This document shows positions 22,785-32,424 of a stretch of 60,291 nucleotides of DNA, piece after piece. The stretch is from Acidobacteriota bacterium (lineage in GTDB: Bacteria; Acidobacteriota; Terriglobia; Terriglobales; Acidobacteriaceae). The notes below the pieces were generated by a model. It had not been told where the DNA came from, made no database searches, and saw only the letters and a program-made list of their open reading frames with translations. The stretch is taken from contig JAJZVZ010000009.1 of the NCBI GenBank assembly GCA_021846945.1, positions 1 to 60,291 on the forward strand, written 5' to 3'. The translations under genes were made by a program, and so were the position numbers. Numbering within the stretch: the first letter of the stretch is position 1; each line of letters starts with the position of its first letter.

Positions 22785-24292
22785 AGCCGCGCGCTCTCTA
22801 TGCCTGCATCGCCGTGCGCGAGTTTCCCGCGCAGGCCATGCTGCGCCTGCGCCCGGAGTCAGGTGCGGAACCATGTGTGGTCCTCGATGGCACGCCGCCG
22901 CTTGAGACTGTCTGCTCGTTGAACACGCGCGCACATCGGCTCGGCGTGACCGCAGGCATGACGCGCGTTGAAGCGGAGATTTTTCCGGCAACGCTGCTGG
23001 CGCGCTCGCGCAGCGAAGAACAGAACGCGCGTTCCGCGCTGCTTGCCTGCGCGGCGCAGTTCACGCCGCGCGTTGAGGAGTGCGGACGCGGCTCGACGTA
23101 TCTCTGCGTGCTCGACATTGCCGGGACTGCGCAACTCTTCGGCCCACCGGCAAAACTTGCCGCGAGTCTTCTCGAACGACTGCGCTCCGTGGGCCTCGCG
23201 GCCGCTATCGCTGTCGCCGCCAGCTTCCACACCGCGCGCTGTCTTGCCCTTGCGCGCAACTCCGGCTTCTGCGTTATTGCCGCCGGGCAGGAGAGCGCCG
23301 CGCTCGCTGCGTTGCCGCTCTCTGTGCTCGATCTTACCGGGCAACAGGCTGACACCTTCGCCGCCTGGGGCATTCGCACGCTCGGTGAGCTTGCCGGCCT
23401 GCCCGAAGCTTCGCTTGTTGCGCGCATGGGGCAGGAGGCAAAGCGCCTGCGTCAGCTCGCACTCGGCGCATCGCCTCATCTGTTTGTTCCGCTCGAAGAG
23501 GATCTTGCCCTCGAAGAGAGAATTGAGCTCGATACACCAGTCGAGCTGCTCGACTCGCTGTTATTTGTTCTACGCGTGCTTCTCGAACAGTTGATTGCGC
23601 GCGCTACGAGCCACCTGGCCACTCTGGCCGCAGTCACGATCGTGCTCCGGCTGGATGGTGGCGCGGAACACAGACGCGCAGTTCGCCCAGCGCTCGCCGG
23701 AAACGATCTGCAGCTCTGGATGAAACTTGTGCAACTCGATCTTGCCGCGCATCCACCGCAGGCTGCGATCCTCGGCGTCACGCTGACGGCTGAAACCGGC
23801 AGCCGCGGCAAAGTCCAACTCGGCCTGTTTTCACCCCAATCGCCGGAGCCGGACAAACTTGATGTCACGCTGGCGCGGCTACGCTCGATCGTCGGCGACG
23901 ACTGTGTTGGTATGCCCGTGCTCAAGGATACCCACCGCACCGGCAGCTTTGAGATTGCAGCCTTTCGCGCTACTTCCGCAGGCAGAGAAACTTCGCGCAG
24001 CAGCGAGCCGCGGCCGACGCGCGGCGCTCTGCGCATGTTGCGCCCGGCTGAACCGCTGAGCATCACCCTGCGCGGCAGGACGCCCGAGGCCTTCGTCTTT
24101 CGCGCAACGCGCTATCATGTGGAGCGAGCCTACGGACCATGGATTGCGAGCGGCGAATGGTGGAGTCCGACGCTCTGGGCTGTGCAACAGTGGGACGTGA
24201 TCGCGCGCAACGCCGCCGGAGAATTGCTCTACTGCTGCCTCGCCTTCGCGCCTATCGAGAAGGCCTGGCAGATGGCCGGCCTCTATGATTGA
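22781..24292 (+). CDS. imuB: ImuB (catalytically inactive Y-family homologue)
   Basis: The 503-residue protein aligns with Y-family polymerases (LNTRAHRLGVTAGMTRVEAE; VLDIAGTAQLFG; the thumb LGELAGLPEASLVARMG), but the N-terminal motif reads YACIAVREFP, without the catalytic Asp. That is the ImuB pattern: an adaptor rather than a polymerase. A beta-clamp-binding motif QLGLF is present near residue 345. The C-terminal part (RYHVERAYGPWIASGEWW) matches ImuB tails. The start ATG lies in the ATGA overlap with imuA; a longer frame running back into imuA is not used. Confidence 0.93.
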   Translation: MKPRALYACIAVREFPAQAMLRLRPESGAEPCVVLDGTPPLETVCSLNTRAHRLGVTAGMTRVEAEIFPATLLARSRSEEQNARSALLACAAQFTPRVEECGRGSTYLCVLDIAGTAQLFGPPAKLAASLLERLRSVGLAAAIAVAASFHTARCLALARNSGFCVIAAGQESAALAALPLSVLDLTGQQADTFAAWGIRTLGELAGLPEASLVARMGQEAKRLRQLALGASPHLFVPLEEDLALEERIELDTPVELLDSLLFVLRVLLEQLIARATSHLATLAAVTIVLRLDGGAEHRRAVRPALAGNDLQLWMKLVQLDLAAHPPQAAILGVTLTAETGSRGKVQLGLFSPQSPEPDKLDVTLARLRSIVGDDCVGMPVLKDTHRTGSFEIAAFRATSAGRETSRSSEPRPTRGALRMLRPAEPLSITLRGRTPEAFVFRATRYHVERAYGPWIASGEWWSPTLWAVQQWDVIARNAAGELLYCCLAFAPIEKAWQMAGLYD

Positions 24293-27200
24293 CGATTACA
24301 TCGAGCTTCACGCCGCGAGCGCCTTCAGCTTTCTTGAGGGAGCTTCGCAGCCTGAAGACCTCATCGAACGCGCCGCCGAGTTGCAGATGCCGGCCGTTGC
24401 GTTGCTCGATCGCAACGGCGTCTACGGAGCAACGCGCTTTCACACCGCGGCTGTGCGCGCAGGCGTGGCCGCGCACGTCGGCGCGGAGATTGCAGTCACC
24501 GGCTTAGGTCCACGTCTGCTGGCCTCCGAGTGGCTTCCGATGCGGCGCATGCCTGAGCCCGCGCGCTTGCCGCTCTTGTGCACCTCGCGCATCGGCTATC
24601 AGAACCTCTGCCAACTCATCACCTCGTTCAAGCTGCGCGAGCCGAACAAGGGAGAAGGCGCGGCCACACTGGAGGAACTTGCTCAATATGCCGAAGGCCT
24701 TGTCTGCCTTACCGGTGGCGACGAAGGCCCGCTTGCCTCAGCACTTGTTCACGGTGGAGAAGCTGCCGGCCGCAAGCTCGTTGACCGGCTTATCGCGATC
24801 TACGGGTGCGAGAACGTCTGCATCGAACTGCAGCGCCATCATGAACGCGAAGAAGAGTGGCGCAACCACGCCGCGCTGCGCATCGCCCGGTCACTGAATC
24901 TTCCGGTGCTTGCAACCAACGGTGTGCGCTATGCCAGGGCTTACGACCGCGAGATCCTCGACGTCTTCACGTGCATTCGCCATCATGCGCAGCTCGATCG
25001 CGCAGGGCGTCTGCTGTCGCTGAACAGCCAGCGTTTTCTGCGCCCGGCGCGCGAGATGATGCGCCTCTTCGCCGACATACCTGACGCCATCGCCAACACG
25101 CGCGAACTCTCCACGCGCCTCACGTTCCGCCTCAACGACCTTGGCTACGAGTTCCCGCATTATGCCGTGCCCCCGGGCGAAACCATGGACAGCTACCTCG
25201 CCCAGCTTGTGGCAAAAGGTGTGGTGAATCGTTACGGACCGAAGAGCGATGCGGACCTGATGCGCCGCGCACGGGCCCAGGTCGAGCATGAGCTCAAGTT
25301 GATCGCGAAGCTGGGCTTTGCCGGTTACTTCCTCATCGTCTGGGACATCGTGCAGTTCGCCAAGCGCAATGCCATCCTCATTCAGGGCCGTGGCAGCGCA
25401 GCCAACTCCGCCGTCTGCTATGCGCTTGAGATCACTGCTGTCGATCCCGTTGGCATGGAATTGCTCTTTGAGCGCTTCTTGAGCGAGAACCGCTGCGAAT
25501 GGCCTGACATCGACCTCGATCTGCCTTCCGATCAAATGCGCGAGCAGGCGATTCAATACATTTATCAGCGCTATGGTGAACTCGGCGCGGCAATGACGGC
25601 CAACGTCATTACTTATCGCAGCCGCTCGGCAGCGCGCGAAGCAGGCAAGGCGATGGGGTTCGATGAAGAGACGCTCGGCCGTCTGTCCGGCCTCGTCGGG
25701 CGCTGGGAGTGGCGCGGTGCCGCCGACACCATGGCCAATTCATTCCGCCAGGCGGGGTTTGACATCCAACATCCGCGTATCGCGAAATACCTGGAACTCT
25801 CCATGCGCCTGCAGGGACTGCCGCGCCATCTTGGCCAGCACTCCGGCGGCATGGTCATTTGCAAAGGTCTGCTTAACCGCGTTGTACCGCTCGAGCGTGC
25901 ATCGATGCCCGGCCGCACCGTCATTCAGTGGGACAAGGAAGACTGCGCAGACATGGGAATCATCAAGGTCGATCTGCTTGGGCTGGGCATGATGGCTGTG
26001 CTCAAGGACTCCATCGAGCTTATCCCGCGCCACTATGGCGAGCGCATCGACCTTGCCCACCTGCCCGAGGATGCGGAGGTCTATCGCACACTGCAACGCG
26101 CCGACACGATCGGCATGTTCCAGGTGGAGAGCCGCGCACAGATGGCCGCGCTGCCGCAGAATCATCCTGAGCACTTCTACGATGTCGTCGTACAGGTCGC
26201 CATCATCCGGCCCGGCCCAATCGTCGGCAAAATGATGCATCCTTACATGCGGCGCCGCCAGGGATTGGAGCCGGTGACGTATCCTCATCCCTTGCTCGAG
26301 TCCGTGCTCCGGCGTACGCTCGGCGTGCCGCTCTTTCAGGAGCAGCTCCTGCGCATGGCGATGACCGTCGCCAACTTCTCCGGCGCGGAGGCTGAGGAGT
26401 TGCGCCGCACGGTTGGCATGCGCCGTTCCTGGGAACGCATGAAGAATCTAGAAGGCCGCCTGCGCACAGGCATGACGGCAAACGGCATCGACGAGGAGAC
26501 GCAGCAGCGCATTGTCGACAACATCAGCTCGTTTGCGCTGTATGGGTTTCCCGAGTCGCACGCCGCGAGTTTTGCGCTCATCGCCTATGCCTCGGCCTAT
26601 CTCAAGGTGAAATATCTCGCTGCCTTCACCTGCGCTCTGCTGAACAATCAGCCGATGGGCTTCTATGCGCCGGCGGTGTTGGTTACAGATGCGCGCCGGC
26701 ACGGATTGCGCGTGAAGCCCATCGACGTGCAGATCTCCGAATGGCCTTGCATCCTCGAACACGAGCCGGATGGATCACTGTCGCTACGGCTGGGCATGGG
26801 CTACGCACGTGGCCTGCGCCGCCAGGTTGCGGAAGCGCTTGTCACCGCGCGCGCGCAGGAAGGCGCCTTTACTTCTGCGGAAGACCTTGCTCTGCGCGTA
26901 CCGTTGCTGAATCGCAAGGAACTCGCGCTGCTGGCGCGCATTGGCGCACTCAACAGCGTTAGCGGCATCGAGCACCGCCGCGATGCGCTCTGGCAGGTGG
27001 AGCGCGCCGGGAAACTCGAAGGCCCGTTATTGCGCCAACAAAGCGAGTGGCTGTGCGATCAAACCGAGATACAGCCGCTCCAATCCATGACAGATACTGA
27101 ACGCCTCGTCGCCGATTACAGCGGAACCGGCCTCACCGTAGGCCGCCATCCCATGCAGTTCCGCCGCGAGGCTTTGCGCGCGCACGGCATCCTTGCCGCG

Positions 27201-27503
27201 GCCGAGCTGCAACAGAAGCCCAGCGGAGCATGGGTGCGCTCTGCGGGCTGCGTCATCGCGCGCCAGCGGCCTGGCACGGCGAAGGGCTTTCTCTTTATCT
27301 CGATGGAAGACGAGACAGGCATCACGAACGTGATCGTGTCACCGGGCCTTTTCGAACAGGAGCGCCTCGTAGTCACACGCGCACGCTTTTTGCTTGTTGA
27401 AGGGCCTCTTCAGAATCAGCATGGCGTCATTCATATTCGCGCCAGGCGGCTACAGCCTCTCTCCGATGAAGCTATCGATGTCCGCTCGCATGACTTTCAC
27501 TAA
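24285..27503 (+). CDS. dnaE2: Error-prone DNA polymerase DnaE2 (ImuC)
   Basis: A 1072-residue C-family polymerase alpha subunit. It has an N-terminal PHP domain (ELHAASAFSFLEGAS), the catalytic PDIDLD motif near residues 407-412, GRGSAANSAVCYAL, LGQHSGGMV, a palm/fingers region (QWDKEDCADMGIIKVDLLGL), the helix-hairpin-helix and OB region (GCVIARQRPGTAKGFLFISMEDETG), and it ends shortly after, as DnaE2 proteins do (replicative DnaE is longer). It should perform the mutagenic extension step with ImuA and ImuB. The start overlaps imuB by 8 bp, so the three genes form one operon. Confidence 0.96.
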   Translation: MIDDYIELHAASAFSFLEGASQPEDLIERAAELQMPAVALLDRNGVYGATRFHTAAVRAGVAAHVGAEIAVTGLGPRLLASEWLPMRRMPEPARLPLLCTSRIGYQNLCQLITSFKLREPNKGEGAATLEELAQYAEGLVCLTGGDEGPLASALVHGGEAAGRKLVDRLIAIYGCENVCIELQRHHEREEEWRNHAALRIARSLNLPVLATNGVRYARAYDREILDVFTCIRHHAQLDRAGRLLSLNSQRFLRPAREMMRLFADIPDAIANTRELSTRLTFRLNDLGYEFPHYAVPPGETMDSYLAQLVAKGVVNRYGPKSDADLMRRARAQVEHELKLIAKLGFAGYFLIVWDIVQFAKRNAILIQGRGSAANSAVCYALEITAVDPVGMELLFERFLSENRCEWPDIDLDLPSDQMREQAIQYIYQRYGELGAAMTANVITYRSRSAAREAGKAMGFDEETLGRLSGLVGRWEWRGAADTMANSFRQAGFDIQHPRIAKYLELSMRLQGLPRHLGQHSGGMVICKGLLNRVVPLERASMPGRTVIQWDKEDCADMGIIKVDLLGLGMMAVLKDSIELIPRHYGERIDLAHLPEDAEVYRTLQRADTIGMFQVESRAQMAALPQNHPEHFYDVVVQVAIIRPGPIVGKMMHPYMRRRQGLEPVTYPHPLLESVLRRTLGVPLFQEQLLRMAMTVANFSGAEAEELRRTVGMRRSWERMKNLEGRLRTGMTANGIDEETQQRIVDNISSFALYGFPESHAASFALIAYASAYLKVKYLAAFTCALLNNQPMGFYAPAVLVTDARRHGLRVKPIDVQISEWPCILEHEPDGSLSLRLGMGYARGLRRQVAEALVTARAQEGAFTSAEDLALRVPLLNRKELALLARIGALNSVSGIEHRRDALWQVERAGKLEGPLLRQQSEWLCDQTEIQPLQSMTDTERLVADYSGTGLTVGRHPMQFRREALRAHGILAAAELQQKPSGAWVRSAGCVIARQRPGTAKGFLFISMEDETGITNVIVSPGLFEQERLVVTRARFLLVEGPLQNQHGVIHIRARRLQPLSDEAIDVRSHDFH

Positions 27504-27906
27504 TGAAGAATAACTCTGCAAGAGCAATACCCCGCCGCAGTCCCATGGTAATCGAACTTAACCATGAATCTCCTGATTGGAAAAAAGTACTGAACTATTC
27601 ACCATAACTGTTCCGATCTGCTCTCTCGTCCAAGCTTAACTAAAATTGCCTGCTTCAAGAATGCTATCTGACAGATTACGATTCTTTTGCGCCTGCAGCT
27701 TTTGCAAAGCCTGCCGCGAGTTTAAAACTTATACGGAGTTTACTGATACTAAGGTAGTAACTGACAGTGAGTGCTCGATGAAAGTCTCAGAACTGAGTAC
27801 CCCGTCCATCTTTCCGCGCGGAATGTGTTCCTTTGCGCATCAGGTTCAGCAGACAGATCATGCGAGTCCGGCTGGCTGCCACCCTGCAAGAACTTCAACC
27901 GTACAA
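27504..27906. other. AT-richer spacer before the sensor lipoprotein gene
   Basis: About 400 bp without a credible gene. Base composition is clearly more AT-rich than in imuA-dnaE2. No terminator with a clean stem and T-run was found after dnaE2. Confidence 0.4.
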
Positions 27907-27912
27907 TATAAT
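27907..27912 (+). promoter_or_regulatory. TATAAT -10 box of a probably leaderless gene
   Basis: A perfect TATAAT ends seven bases before the ATG at 27920. Transcription would then start at the start codon. No Shine-Dalgarno is present, and the -35 match 17 bp upstream (CTGCAA) is poor. Confidence 0.5.
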
Positions 27913-27919
27913 CGTCGCT

Positions 27920-28894
27920 ATGAAAATAGGCCGCGAGAGTGGAATAGCGTGTTTGCTCGTCCTTTTGTGTTGCCTGGGCTGCCGCACCAACACCTCGCGC
28001 TCGACGATCGCCGTGATTCCCCGCGATAGTGCCGAAGAGATTTGGGTATCGGAGCATGGCGGGGCAGTGGATGCTGCTTTCCGGCATCACTTGAAAATTT
28101 ATTGGAACGGCCCCACCCGCGACGATGAGGTAGAGCAACAGATCGCTCTGTGCGAGAAAGTCATTGCCGGGCGGTATTATGGACTGATCCTCAGCCCCAA
28201 CAACTCCTTCGCTCTTAATACGACAATTGAGCGCGCGGTTGAGAGCGGAATTCCTGTTGTCATTGTAGGCGCGCCGATCCCTATCTCTGCCCGCCGCGGC
28301 CTGACGTTTGTGTTGAACGATGCGGAAGAAATGGGGACACTGGCAGCAGAGCGCGCCCGCACAATACTGGGCGGGAAGGGAAGAATCATCATTCTTGGCG
28401 CAGACGCTTTGTCCCCCGGCAGCGTCGAACGATCGAACGCCTTTGAGAAGGCTTTGCAGCGCGAGGCGCCTGGAATCACCATTGAAGAAAAGCTTGCTGG
28501 ATCGTTGAGCTTCGGCGAAGCTGAACTTGCGTCGGAGCAAGATATCCACGCCTTTTCCGGAAGAACGGTGATCTTTGCGCTCGGCCCCAATGAAACAGAG
28601 GGAGCCGCCGCCGCTGTGCGCAACACCGGAACATCAAACAGAATCAGCATCATCGGTTGTGACCAGACTCTAGATCTGCTCTTTCTTCTGCGTCACAGGA
28701 AGATTGACTCATTGCTTGTGGAGAATACCCGGGACATGGGTAATCTTGCAGTCAAGGAGATCATCGCGGAGAAACAAGGGAAGCTGGTTTCCCCACGGAC
28801 CCTGGTCGATCCCGTATTAGTTACGCGCGAAAACATTGACCAGGAGGCGATTCAGCGAATCCTCTCATTGCGGTGGAGGCCTCGTAATGAATAG
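27920..28894 (+). CDS. Periplasmic sugar-binding-like lipoprotein (Peripla_BP_4 type)
   Basis: The 324-residue product starts with a lipoprotein-type signal (IACLLVLLCCLGC). The mature part is a type I periplasmic-binding fold as in ribose and autoinducer-2 binding proteins: IAVIPRDSAEEIW, GLILSPNNSFALNTTIERAVESGIPVVIVG, GKGRIIILGADALSPGSVERSNAF and ISIIGCDQTLDLLFLLRHRKIDSLL. No ABC permease or ATPase follows. Instead the 3' end overlaps the histidine kinase gene by 8 bp, so it is more likely a ligand sensor for that kinase than a transport component. The ATG at 27920 fits the signal peptide; a longer frame upstream has none. Confidence 0.85.
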   Translation: MKIGRESGIACLLVLLCCLGCRTNTSRSTIAVIPRDSAEEIWVSEHGGAVDAAFRHHLKIYWNGPTRDDEVEQQIALCEKVIAGRYYGLILSPNNSFALNTTIERAVESGIPVVIVGAPIPISARRGLTFVLNDAEEMGTLAAERARTILGGKGRIIILGADALSPGSVERSNAFEKALQREAPGITIEEKLAGSLSFGEAELASEQDIHAFSGRTVIFALGPNETEGAAAAVRNTGTSNRISIIGCDQTLDLLFLLRHRKIDSLLVENTRDMGNLAVKEIIAEKQGKLVSPRTLVDPVLVTRENIDQEAIQRILSLRWRPRNE

Positions 28895-31103
28895 TCGCGT
28901 GTATGGATGGCGGAAATGGGTGATCCTCACCGCTGCCGCACTAATTTTTCTTGGAGCGTTGCTGTTATTCACCTTCATGCGCGGCAGGCGCACTGTGCTG
29001 CCTTACCGCGATTCATTTTCGTCAAACAGCGCAACTCAGTGGCAGGCCTTCGGAGGAGCTTGGCAGCTTAGTAACGGCACCATGTTCAACCGCTCTGACG
29101 AGCGTGGCGCAAAACTCATTGCCGGATCATCGGACTGGTCAGATTACAGGATGCAAGCGGACCTGCAGATGATCGGCAACGGTGGAGATATAGGCATCAT
29201 TGTCCGTGCGGGCCGGGCGGAACGCGGCATTGATTCCTACAACGGCTATTACATCGGCCTCAGAAGCCTCGACTCGTCACTCGTCATCGGCCGCGCCGAC
29301 TACGGCTGGCTGGAAGGTCATCCTGTTCCGATGCCCGGAGGGGTACAACCCTCCGTTTGGTATCGGCTGGTGGTCGTCGCCGTTGGCTGCCGCATCGCGG
29401 CTACTGCGACCAACATTGAGACCGGCCAAAAGGCATGGGCCGCATTCGAAGAAAACCCGTGCGTCAGGAAGGGCAAGATTGGCTTGCGGTCCATGGCAAC
29501 CGGTGGCGCCTGGCGGAACATTTCTGTTGCGCGCGCAACTTTGCAGGATTGGGAATCCATTCGTGCCCATGCGGCCTTCGTGCAGCGCCCAATCTACCCA
29601 ATCCGCGAGGCGGATTACAACAAGATGCGCGATGCCGATCTTGCCGAGAGCCATGGCCCGGAGCGAAACAACCATATCGGGATGATTCTTCTCTCCGGCA
29701 ATCATCTAAGATCGGCGAAATTACACGAGCCGGAACTTGCGCCGATCGAAAACTTAAAGGAAGCTATATGGCCAGGGCAGCAATTGAGAATTCGTGGTGT
29801 TGTAACGCTTATTGACCCGCTCTTCGTACAAGATTCTACCGGCGGCATTGCTGTAGAGGTCCGGAAGTCCGTGCTTCTGAATCTGGGCGACGAAGTAGAG
29901 ATTACAGGTACACAGGTGAATTCAGGTTACGCCCCGAGATTTGAAGCGTCTGCCATCCGCCTGCTTTGGGACCGAACTCTCGTGGTTCCCCTTTCTATTT
30001 CCAGCACGCAGGCAGCCAGCGGAGCGTTCAATTCATCGTTGGTGGAAGTTCGCGGCTATCTGCGTTCAAAAGCGATAGCTTCCAAAGGAACAATCATTCT
30101 AAATATCAGTGACGCATCTCAATCTTTCACTGTTATCAGCAAGAGCCCGCTTTCTCTGCGCGACTACAAGGGCTGGGAATCAGAAAGTTTGTTGCGAGTT
30201 GATGGAGTTTGCGTGCTCGGTGAGCCGTTTTCCACTGGCGGCTCCGCCTTTGCCATCCTTACCCGCTCTACGGATGATATTCAGGTAATATCCGGACCGC
30301 CGTGGTGGAGCGGAGAACGGCTCTTGCGCCTGATCCTCCCCCTCATCCTGCTGGTAATTTTAGGAATCGTTCTCTATATCCGGATCGAGCGCTGGAAGAT
30401 GCGCGGAATCTTAGAGGAGCGCGAACGGCTGGCTCACGAGATGCACGACACCCTGGCGCAGAGTTTTGCGGGAGTTGGTTTCCATCTTCAGGGAATACGA
30501 AATACCCTTCGCAGTGGCAACTCGTCCAGCGCAAACAACCTGATGGAAAAGCTCGATCTGGCCTGCGATCTCGTAACGCAGACCCACCGCGAGGCAAGCG
30601 CAAATATCGCCGCCCTCCATCCGGATGCGGACGAGGGCCGTGATCTGCTCGTTGCGCTTGAACACTATGCCATGCGAATGTTCAACGCGGTCGATCTTGC
30701 GGTCGTGGCGGCGCGGGAGGGTGCGCCGCGCGATCTCTCGCTCCCCGTCCGCGACGCGCTCTTTCAAATTGGCCGTGAAGCAATCACGAATGTTATCCGG
30801 CACAGCCGCGCCAGCCAGATTGCGCTGAGTTTGCGCTACGAATTCAAGTGGCTTGTACTTACGATTCGGGATAATGGGATCGGTTTCATCCCCAGCCAGC
30901 AGACCGGATTCGGTATGAGGACGATGCATAGCCGGTGTGAGGCAATCAGTGCTGAAATGAGTGTTACCAGCACCCCCGGGTCTGGCACTACGATCTCAGT
31001 GCGTTCTCCATACGGTTTGCGGCTTACCTTTCTGGACTGGATCAGGCACGTCTGGAAACGGCAGCAAGCCATGCTCGGCAGTGCTTCCGCATCCAGCGAT
31101 TAG
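28887..31103 (+). CDS. Sensor histidine kinase with ConA-like and OB-like periplasmic domains
   Basis: A 738-residue membrane kinase. TM1 is at about 7-30. The outer part has a concanavalin/DUF1080-like domain (about 40-210; WQAFGGAWQLSNGTMFNRS, YNGYYIGLRSLDSSLVIGR) and an OB-like domain (about 290-365; LRIRGVVTLIDPLFVQDSTG). TM2 lies at about 479-500. The cytoplasmic part is NarL-partner type: HisKA_3 with the phospho-acceptor His near 520 (HEMHDTLAQ) and HATPase_c (GREAITNVIRHS, DNGIGF, GFGMRTMHSR). The ATG follows GGAGG and overlaps the lipoprotein gene. Likely partner is the convergent response regulator. Confidence 0.9.
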   Translation: MNSRVYGWRKWVILTAAALIFLGALLLFTFMRGRRTVLPYRDSFSSNSATQWQAFGGAWQLSNGTMFNRSDERGAKLIAGSSDWSDYRMQADLQMIGNGGDIGIIVRAGRAERGIDSYNGYYIGLRSLDSSLVIGRADYGWLEGHPVPMPGGVQPSVWYRLVVVAVGCRIAATATNIETGQKAWAAFEENPCVRKGKIGLRSMATGGAWRNISVARATLQDWESIRAHAAFVQRPIYPIREADYNKMRDADLAESHGPERNNHIGMILLSGNHLRSAKLHEPELAPIENLKEAIWPGQQLRIRGVVTLIDPLFVQDSTGGIAVEVRKSVLLNLGDEVEITGTQVNSGYAPRFEASAIRLLWDRTLVVPLSISSTQAASGAFNSSLVEVRGYLRSKAIASKGTIILNISDASQSFTVISKSPLSLRDYKGWESESLLRVDGVCVLGEPFSTGGSAFAILTRSTDDIQVISGPPWWSGERLLRLILPLILLVILGIVLYIRIERWKMRGILEERERLAHEMHDTLAQSFAGVGFHLQGIRNTLRSGNSSSANNLMEKLDLACDLVTQTHREASANIAALHPDADEGRDLLVALEHYAMRMFNAVDLAVVAAREGAPRDLSLPVRDALFQIGREAITNVIRHSRASQIALSLRYEFKWLVLTIRDNGIGFIPSQQTGFGMRTMHSRCEAISAEMSVTSTPGSGTTISVRSPYGLRLTFLDWIRHVWKRQQAMLGSASASSD

Positions 31104-31143
31104 GCTGATGGAAGATAGATGGCAGCCACCATCGCGCCTGCCT

Positions 31144-31776
31144 CTATCCTTCCTCCATACGCACAAGCCCCTGCTGCAGAGCTACGGCAATCGCTTCGCT
31201 CCGGTCTCGTACGCCGAGCTTTTCCAGCACGCTCACAACATGGTTGCGAACTGTATTCTCACTAATGGAGAGTTCCTCTGCGATTTCATGATTCTTCATA
31301 CCGCGCGCCACCAATTGAAGAATCTCCAATTCGCGCGTACTCAACGGCGCGCGGCTGAGCCTCTGCGCAAGCTGTTGCGCGATATGTGCCGGAATCCAGC
31401 GCTCGCCCGCATAAACTTTGCGGATTGCCTCGGTTACCTGCTCCAGGGAGGAACTTTTCAAAATGTACGCCATCGCGCCTGCCTTCACGGCGCCAAAAAC
31501 ATCCTCATCGGAGTGGTACGTCGTCAGGACCACGGAGCGAACATTAGGGCAAAGGTGGCGCAGCTCAAGCAACATCGCCTCGCCGTTCATCTCCCTCATC
31601 CGCAAGTCAGCAAGAACAACGTCGGGCAAAACCAATGGTATTGCCTCCAATGCGTCCTTGCCACTTGCGGCCATTCCCACAACCTTCATATCCGGCTCGC
31701 TCTCAAGCATGGTCTTAAGGCCAAGCCGAACAACGGCATGGTCGTCAACGATGAAAATACGAATCGCTTTTCTCAC
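31144..31776 (-). CDS. NarL/FixJ-family response regulator
   Basis: The 210-residue protein has a receiver domain with the acidic pair Asp11-Asp12, phospho-acceptor Asp57 (VVLADLRM) and the conserved Lys in YILKSSS. A LuxR-type HTH follows (about 146-196; LSTRELEILQLVARGMKNHEIAEELSI, with ENTVRNHVVSVLEKLGV). The start is GTG at 31776 with AGGAG seven bases upstream. It lies tail to tail with the histidine kinase (40 bp apart), the natural partner since HisKA_3 kinases pair with NarL-type regulators. Targets probably include the receptor gene on the other side of the 650-bp spacer. Confidence 0.92.
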   Translation of the reverse strand: MRKAIRIFIVDDHAVVRLGLKTMLESEPDMKVVGMAASGKDALEAIPLVLPDVVLADLRMREMNGEAMLLELRHLCPNVRSVVLTTYHSDEDVFGAVKAGAMAYILKSSSLEQVTEAIRKVYAGERWIPAHIAQQLAQRLSRAPLSTRELEILQLVARGMKNHEIAEELSISENTVRNHVVSVLEKLGVRDRSEAIAVALQQGLVRMEEG

Positions 31777-32424
31777 TCTCGCTCCTGCAAGCGCAGAGCG
31801 AATTTTATCCCATTTGGCCTCTCATCGGGCCGTATTCATGCAGTAGTCCTCCAGCACTATCTGAAAATGCGCGTACTAGACCATTGACCTCCCTATCGCA
31901 TCTTCCATAGCATCAATCCGCGCGATCTTTCACTATGAAAGCGTATTCAGGATAATGCTTGGCTTTCCACGTGATCACGTCTTTGTTGTTGCCGGTGTGA
32001 TGGTCGTCCAGTGCCGGCGATGCCTTACGCTCACGCCTTCATACCCGCAACCCACTTGCTCCTGCGAGAAATCTTATGGCGCGTCAAAAGAAACCGAACT
32101 CTCGCTGGCAGGTATCAGTTGCCAGGATGCTGGCAGGCCGGCTCCGAAGCTGAGCGAGCACATATTTTTCGCTCTTCGCAGCACTCAGGCTCCTCGGAGG
32201 CGCTACATCCGCGGAGAGAACTCCTTGACAGCCAGACCAATGCCGGGATAGCCTTTCGACGCTGCTGGTAATGCATTACATTCCTGCGTCTGCATTCATC
32301 CGCGAAATCCCCGGCGCGGGCAACGTAAGAACTCGGATGTCAGTTCACTGCGACATTCCGCCGGTCAGGACACACAGAGCAACAACTGCACTTAACAATC
32401 GAAAATCTTATGGGAGGTCGAACT
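31777..32424. other. 650-bp divergent regulatory region
   Basis: The spacer separates the response-regulator gene (minus) from the receptor gene (plus). No protein-like frame is seen. It contains an inverted word set CTGGCA/TGCCAG/CTGGCA (about 32107-32141), TTGACA near 32225 without a good -10 at 17 bp, and AT-rich DNA before the receptor start. It is the obvious place for regulator binding sites, but none could be defined. Confidence 0.4.
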
